Shown here in pieces: positions 6,754 through 10,523 of a stretch of DNA of 10,523 nucleotides. Where the stretch lies: positions 1 through 10,523 of the forward strand of contig JANELJ010000041.1 of assembly GCA_024511395.1 (NCBI GenBank), given 5' to 3'. Position numbers and translations under genes: made by a program. Origin of the DNA: Gammaproteobacteria bacterium. Its GTDB lineage: Bacteria > Pseudomonadota > Gammaproteobacteria > GRL18. How positions within the stretch are numbered: the stretch's first letter is position 1; every line of letters begins with the position of its first letter. Under the pieces are notes generated by a model that saw only the letters and a list, made by a program, of their open reading frames with translations, did no database searches and was not told the DNA's origin.

Positions 6754-6784
6754 TTGCTAATCAGTTTTACCAGGTAGATATAAA
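6754..6784 (+). promoter_or_regulatory. Candidate promoter for the YeeE/YedE gene
   Basis: TTGCTA (6754-6759) and TATAAA (6779-6784) are separated by 19 bases, slightly longer than ideal. The first box overlaps a small inverted repeat, ATTAG-TTTTG-CTAAT (6747-6761). The leader then holds a hairpin at 6801-6822: GCAA pairs with TTGC and GCTC with GAGC, with a three-base bulge. Both assignments are by eye. Confidence 0.35.
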
Positions 6785-6857
6785 TAAAGATTAATAGTGA
6801 GCAAATCGCTCGCTGAGCTTGCAAATAAAAACTTTTTGTAATTTAGAGGGAAAAACA

Positions 6858-8123
6858 ATGCTGTTTGAATCATTCTCGGCTGCACAGTCGACACTCCTGT
6901 GGGGCGTCTTTATTGTCGCTCTCATTATGGGGGCGGTAGTCAATAAGACCAATTTCTGTACCATGGGTGCCGTTTCTGACATGGTCAATATGGGTGACTA
7001 CAGTCGCTTTCGTTCCTGGCTGCTGGCTATTGCCGTGGCCATGACTGGTTTAATTGTTCTGGAATCACTGGGACTGATCAATGCAGACAGCAGTTTTCCT
7101 CCCTATCGCAGCAGCCAGCTGGTCTGGGCTGAAAATATTCTCGGCGGTTTTCTGTTTGGTATTGGTATGACCTTGGCCAGTGGCTGCGGTAATAAAACCC
7201 TGATCCGCATTGGCGGTGGTAATATTAAATCCATTCTGGTATTTATTATTATTGCCGTTATTGCCTACTATATGACCAATCCATTTCCAGGTTCTGACAA
7301 GACCCTGTTTTCTGTTCTGTTTTATGACTGGATACGCCCCTTGGCGATTTCCCTGGATACTAATCAGGATCTGGGTTCTTTGATTAATAGTGAGAATCCG
7401 GTAGGAACACGACTGATTGTTAGTGGTATTCTGACCGCTCTGCTGTTGTTTTATATTGTTAAAAGTAAGTATTTCTGGTCCAGTTCTGACTACTGGCTGG
7501 GTGGTCTTATTGTGGGTCTGGCTATTCTGGCTGGATGGTATCTGAGTGGTTCTGTGATGGTGGATGCCCCTGATGAAGAAACTCAGTACTCTCTGGTGGA
7601 ATACTATGAAAACTGGGACATGGTCAGTGAGTCTGAAGAAGGCAAGCCGGCTCAGGGTGCTCCCCTGTCACCCCAGTCCTTTACCTTTATTAATCCAATT
7701 GGCCAGACCCTTGGTTATGTCAGCAACGGCTTAAATTCAGCTCTGCTGACTTTTGGTATTGTCGCAGTATTTGGTGTGATTTTGGGCTCCTTTTTATGGG
7801 CCTTAATCAGCCGAAGTTTTAGAATTGAATGGTTTGTTAATTTTAAGGATTTTCTGACCCATGTAATTGGCGGTATACTGATGGGCTTTGGTGGTGTTCT
7901 GGCGATGGGCTGTACTATTGGGCAGGGGATCACCGGTGTTTCTACCCTGGCTATAGGTTCCATTATGGCTTTTCTGGCCATTGTGTTTGGCAGTGCCCTG
8001 ACCATGAAAATCCAGTACTATCAGATGCTCTATGAAGATGCTTCGTTTTTTGCAGTTTTAATTACCGCCCTGGTAGAACTGAAACTACTGCCTGCGGGTA
8101 TGAGAAAGCTGGAAGCCCTGTAA
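6858..8123 (+). CDS. YeeE/YedE-family membrane transporter, probably for thiosulfate or another sulfur compound
   Basis: A 421-residue polytopic inner-membrane protein made of two related halves. The family's conserved cysteines are present: NFCTMGAVSD (C34), ASGCGNKTL (C110) and AMGCTIGQG (C352). They correspond in order and context to the three cysteines that relay thiosulfate in the structurally studied TsuA/YeeE of Spirochaeta thermophila. Hydrophobic segments lie near 13-30, 53-73, 94-110, 124-139, 186-202, 213-230, 295-318, 333-350, 362-382 and 395-412. Between the halves is a polar, acidic insert (about 232-280) that should lie outside the membrane. No TusA domain is fused. The ATG at 6858 is preceded by GAGGG at 7 bases; an in-frame ATG at 6819 lacks such a site. 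Its neighbours do not fix its substrate. A hairpin follows the gene and separates it from thiC. Confidence 0.9.
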   Translation: MLFESFSAAQSTLLWGVFIVALIMGAVVNKTNFCTMGAVSDMVNMGDYSRFRSWLLAIAVAMTGLIVLESLGLINADSSFPPYRSSQLVWAENILGGFLFGIGMTLASGCGNKTLIRIGGGNIKSILVFIIIAVIAYYMTNPFPGSDKTLFSVLFYDWIRPLAISLDTNQDLGSLINSENPVGTRLIVSGILTALLLFYIVKSKYFWSSSDYWLGGLIVGLAILAGWYLSGSVMVDAPDEETQYSLVEYYENWDMVSESEEGKPAQGAPLSPQSFTFINPIGQTLGYVSNGLNSALLTFGIVAVFGVILGSFLWALISRSFRIEWFVNFKDFLTHVIGGILMGFGGVLAMGCTIGQGITGVSTLAIGSIMAFLAIVFGSALTMKIQYYQMLYEDASFFAVLITALVELKLLPAGMRKLEAL

Positions 8124-8135
8124 GCTTCCCAGAAA

Positions 8136-8156
8136 ATGCGGGCAGGATGCCCGCAT
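8136..8156 (+). terminator. Strong hairpin after the YeeE/YedE gene
   Basis: ATGCGGGCA and TGCCCGCAT pair perfectly over 9 bp around a GGA loop, 12 bases past the stop codon. No T-run follows, so it is either a terminator without a U-tract, an RNA 3'-end stabiliser, or a small REP-like unit. Its core GGCAGGATGCC (8141-8151) is the exact reverse complement of a hairpin in the element after hldE (1795-1805). Confidence 0.5.
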
Positions 8157-8245
8157 CCTGAAACTCACTAATAGCTAACACTTTATTCTTTTCCTTGAAA
8201 TTTAAATAAAAATCCGTTACTTTCAGAAGCTGTTTTAGGTTTTTT

Positions 8246-10284
<2,039 letters not shown>

Positions 10285-10295
10285 CTTTAAAGAAA

Positions 10296-10310
10296 GCGTT
10301 CAGCGTTCAG
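10296..10310 (-). repeat. Inverted copies of the heptamer, just after thiC
   Basis: GCGTTCAGCGTTCAG is two units of the heptamer in opposite orientation to the array starting at 10403. Its 15 bases are fully complementary to any two-unit stretch of that array. In RNA or single-stranded DNA it could pair with many registers of the array, closing a loop of at least about 92 bases. It starts 12 bases after the thiC stop. Confidence 0.85.
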
Positions 10311-10326
10311 AAAGAGCCAGAGCAAA

Positions 10327-10368
10327 AGGATTTATCCTCAAATTAATACAAAATATTTTAATATTTTG
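10327..10368. other. A/T-rich spacer with two small perfect palindromes
   Basis: Between the inverted heptamers and the array, AGGAT-TT-ATCCT (10327-10338) and CAAAATATT-TT-AATATTTTG (10349-10368) are perfect inverted repeats, each with a two-base loop. The second could act as a weak bidirectional terminator or as an easily melted segment. No gene is seen in 10285-10402. Confidence 0.5.
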
Positions 10369-10402
10369 CTTGACTGAAGAAAAAGAGGTTTTAAAATTTT
10401 CA

Positions 10403-10523
10403 GCTGAACGCTGAACGCTGAACGCTGAACGCTGAACGCTGAACGCTGAACGCTGAACGCTGAACGCTGAACGCTGAACGCTGAACGCTGAACGCTGAAC
10501 GCTGAACGCTGAACGCTGAACGC
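10403..10523 (+). repeat. Perfect tandem heptamer array (GCTGAAC)n, running off the window
   Basis: Seventeen complete copies of GCTGAAC follow each other without a single mismatch, plus two bases of the next at the window edge. The left junction is a ten-base palindrome TTCAGCTGAA (10399-10408), so half a unit in the opposite orientation abuts the first copy. The + strand meets TGA every 21 bases in every frame; the - strand is open in all three frames. The true length is unknown because the array is cut at the edge. Confidence 0.98.

Noticed and set aside
10403..10523. CRISPR array
   Set aside because: The unit is seven bases with no spacers; it is a simple tandem repeat.

Overview
The window reads as the chromosome of a Gram-negative bacterium, most likely a gammaproteobacterium. 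It carries two inner-core lipopolysaccharide (LPS) genes (hldE, waaA), a TPP-riboswitch-controlled thiC of the proteobacterial type, a YeeE/YedE sulfur transporter, and short REP-like palindromes of a kind common in gammaproteobacterial genomes. I cannot name a genus from the sequence. The transporter is compatible with, but does not prove, a sulfur-metabolising lifestyle.

Layout. Positions 1-132 hold the 3' end of an unrecognised gene with unusual arginine codons. From 257 to 5270, + strand genes run hldE, a FAD-dependent oxidoreductase of the GlpA/DAO type, an aldo/keto reductase, and waaA. A three-armed palindromic element follows hldE, a short REP-like repeat precedes the aldo/keto reductase, and waaA starts 2 bases after the aldo/keto reductase stop. 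From 5282 to 6571, - strand genes run from a PIMT-like methyltransferase into a hemerythrin-type gene. The hemerythrin frame is broken by two in-frame stops but keeps the recognisable iron-ligand motifs. A second copy of the short repeat fills the gap between those two genes. A divergent control region (6572-6857) leads to the YeeE/YedE gene (6858-8123), which ends at a strong hairpin. A TPP riboswitch follows (about 8246-8330), then thiC (8395-10284). The window ends inside a perfect array of the heptamer GCTGAAC. Inverted copies of the heptamer sit about 90 bases before the array.

How the genes work together. HldE makes ADP-heptose and WaaA adds Kdo to lipid A, so the first block is an LPS inner-core locus. 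The two redox genes between them have no assigned substrate. ThiC makes the pyrimidine half of thiamine under TPP feedback. The transporter may import thiosulfate.

Most of the gene content is ordinary housekeeping. The parts worth a second look are the heptamer array with its inverted partner, the doubly stopped hemerythrin gene, the G10 tract inside the FAD oxidoreductase (a one-base slip either way truncates the protein), the PIMT-like protein that lacks the usual active-site serine, and the three families of small palindromes. I saw no convincing multi-gene undescribed system.
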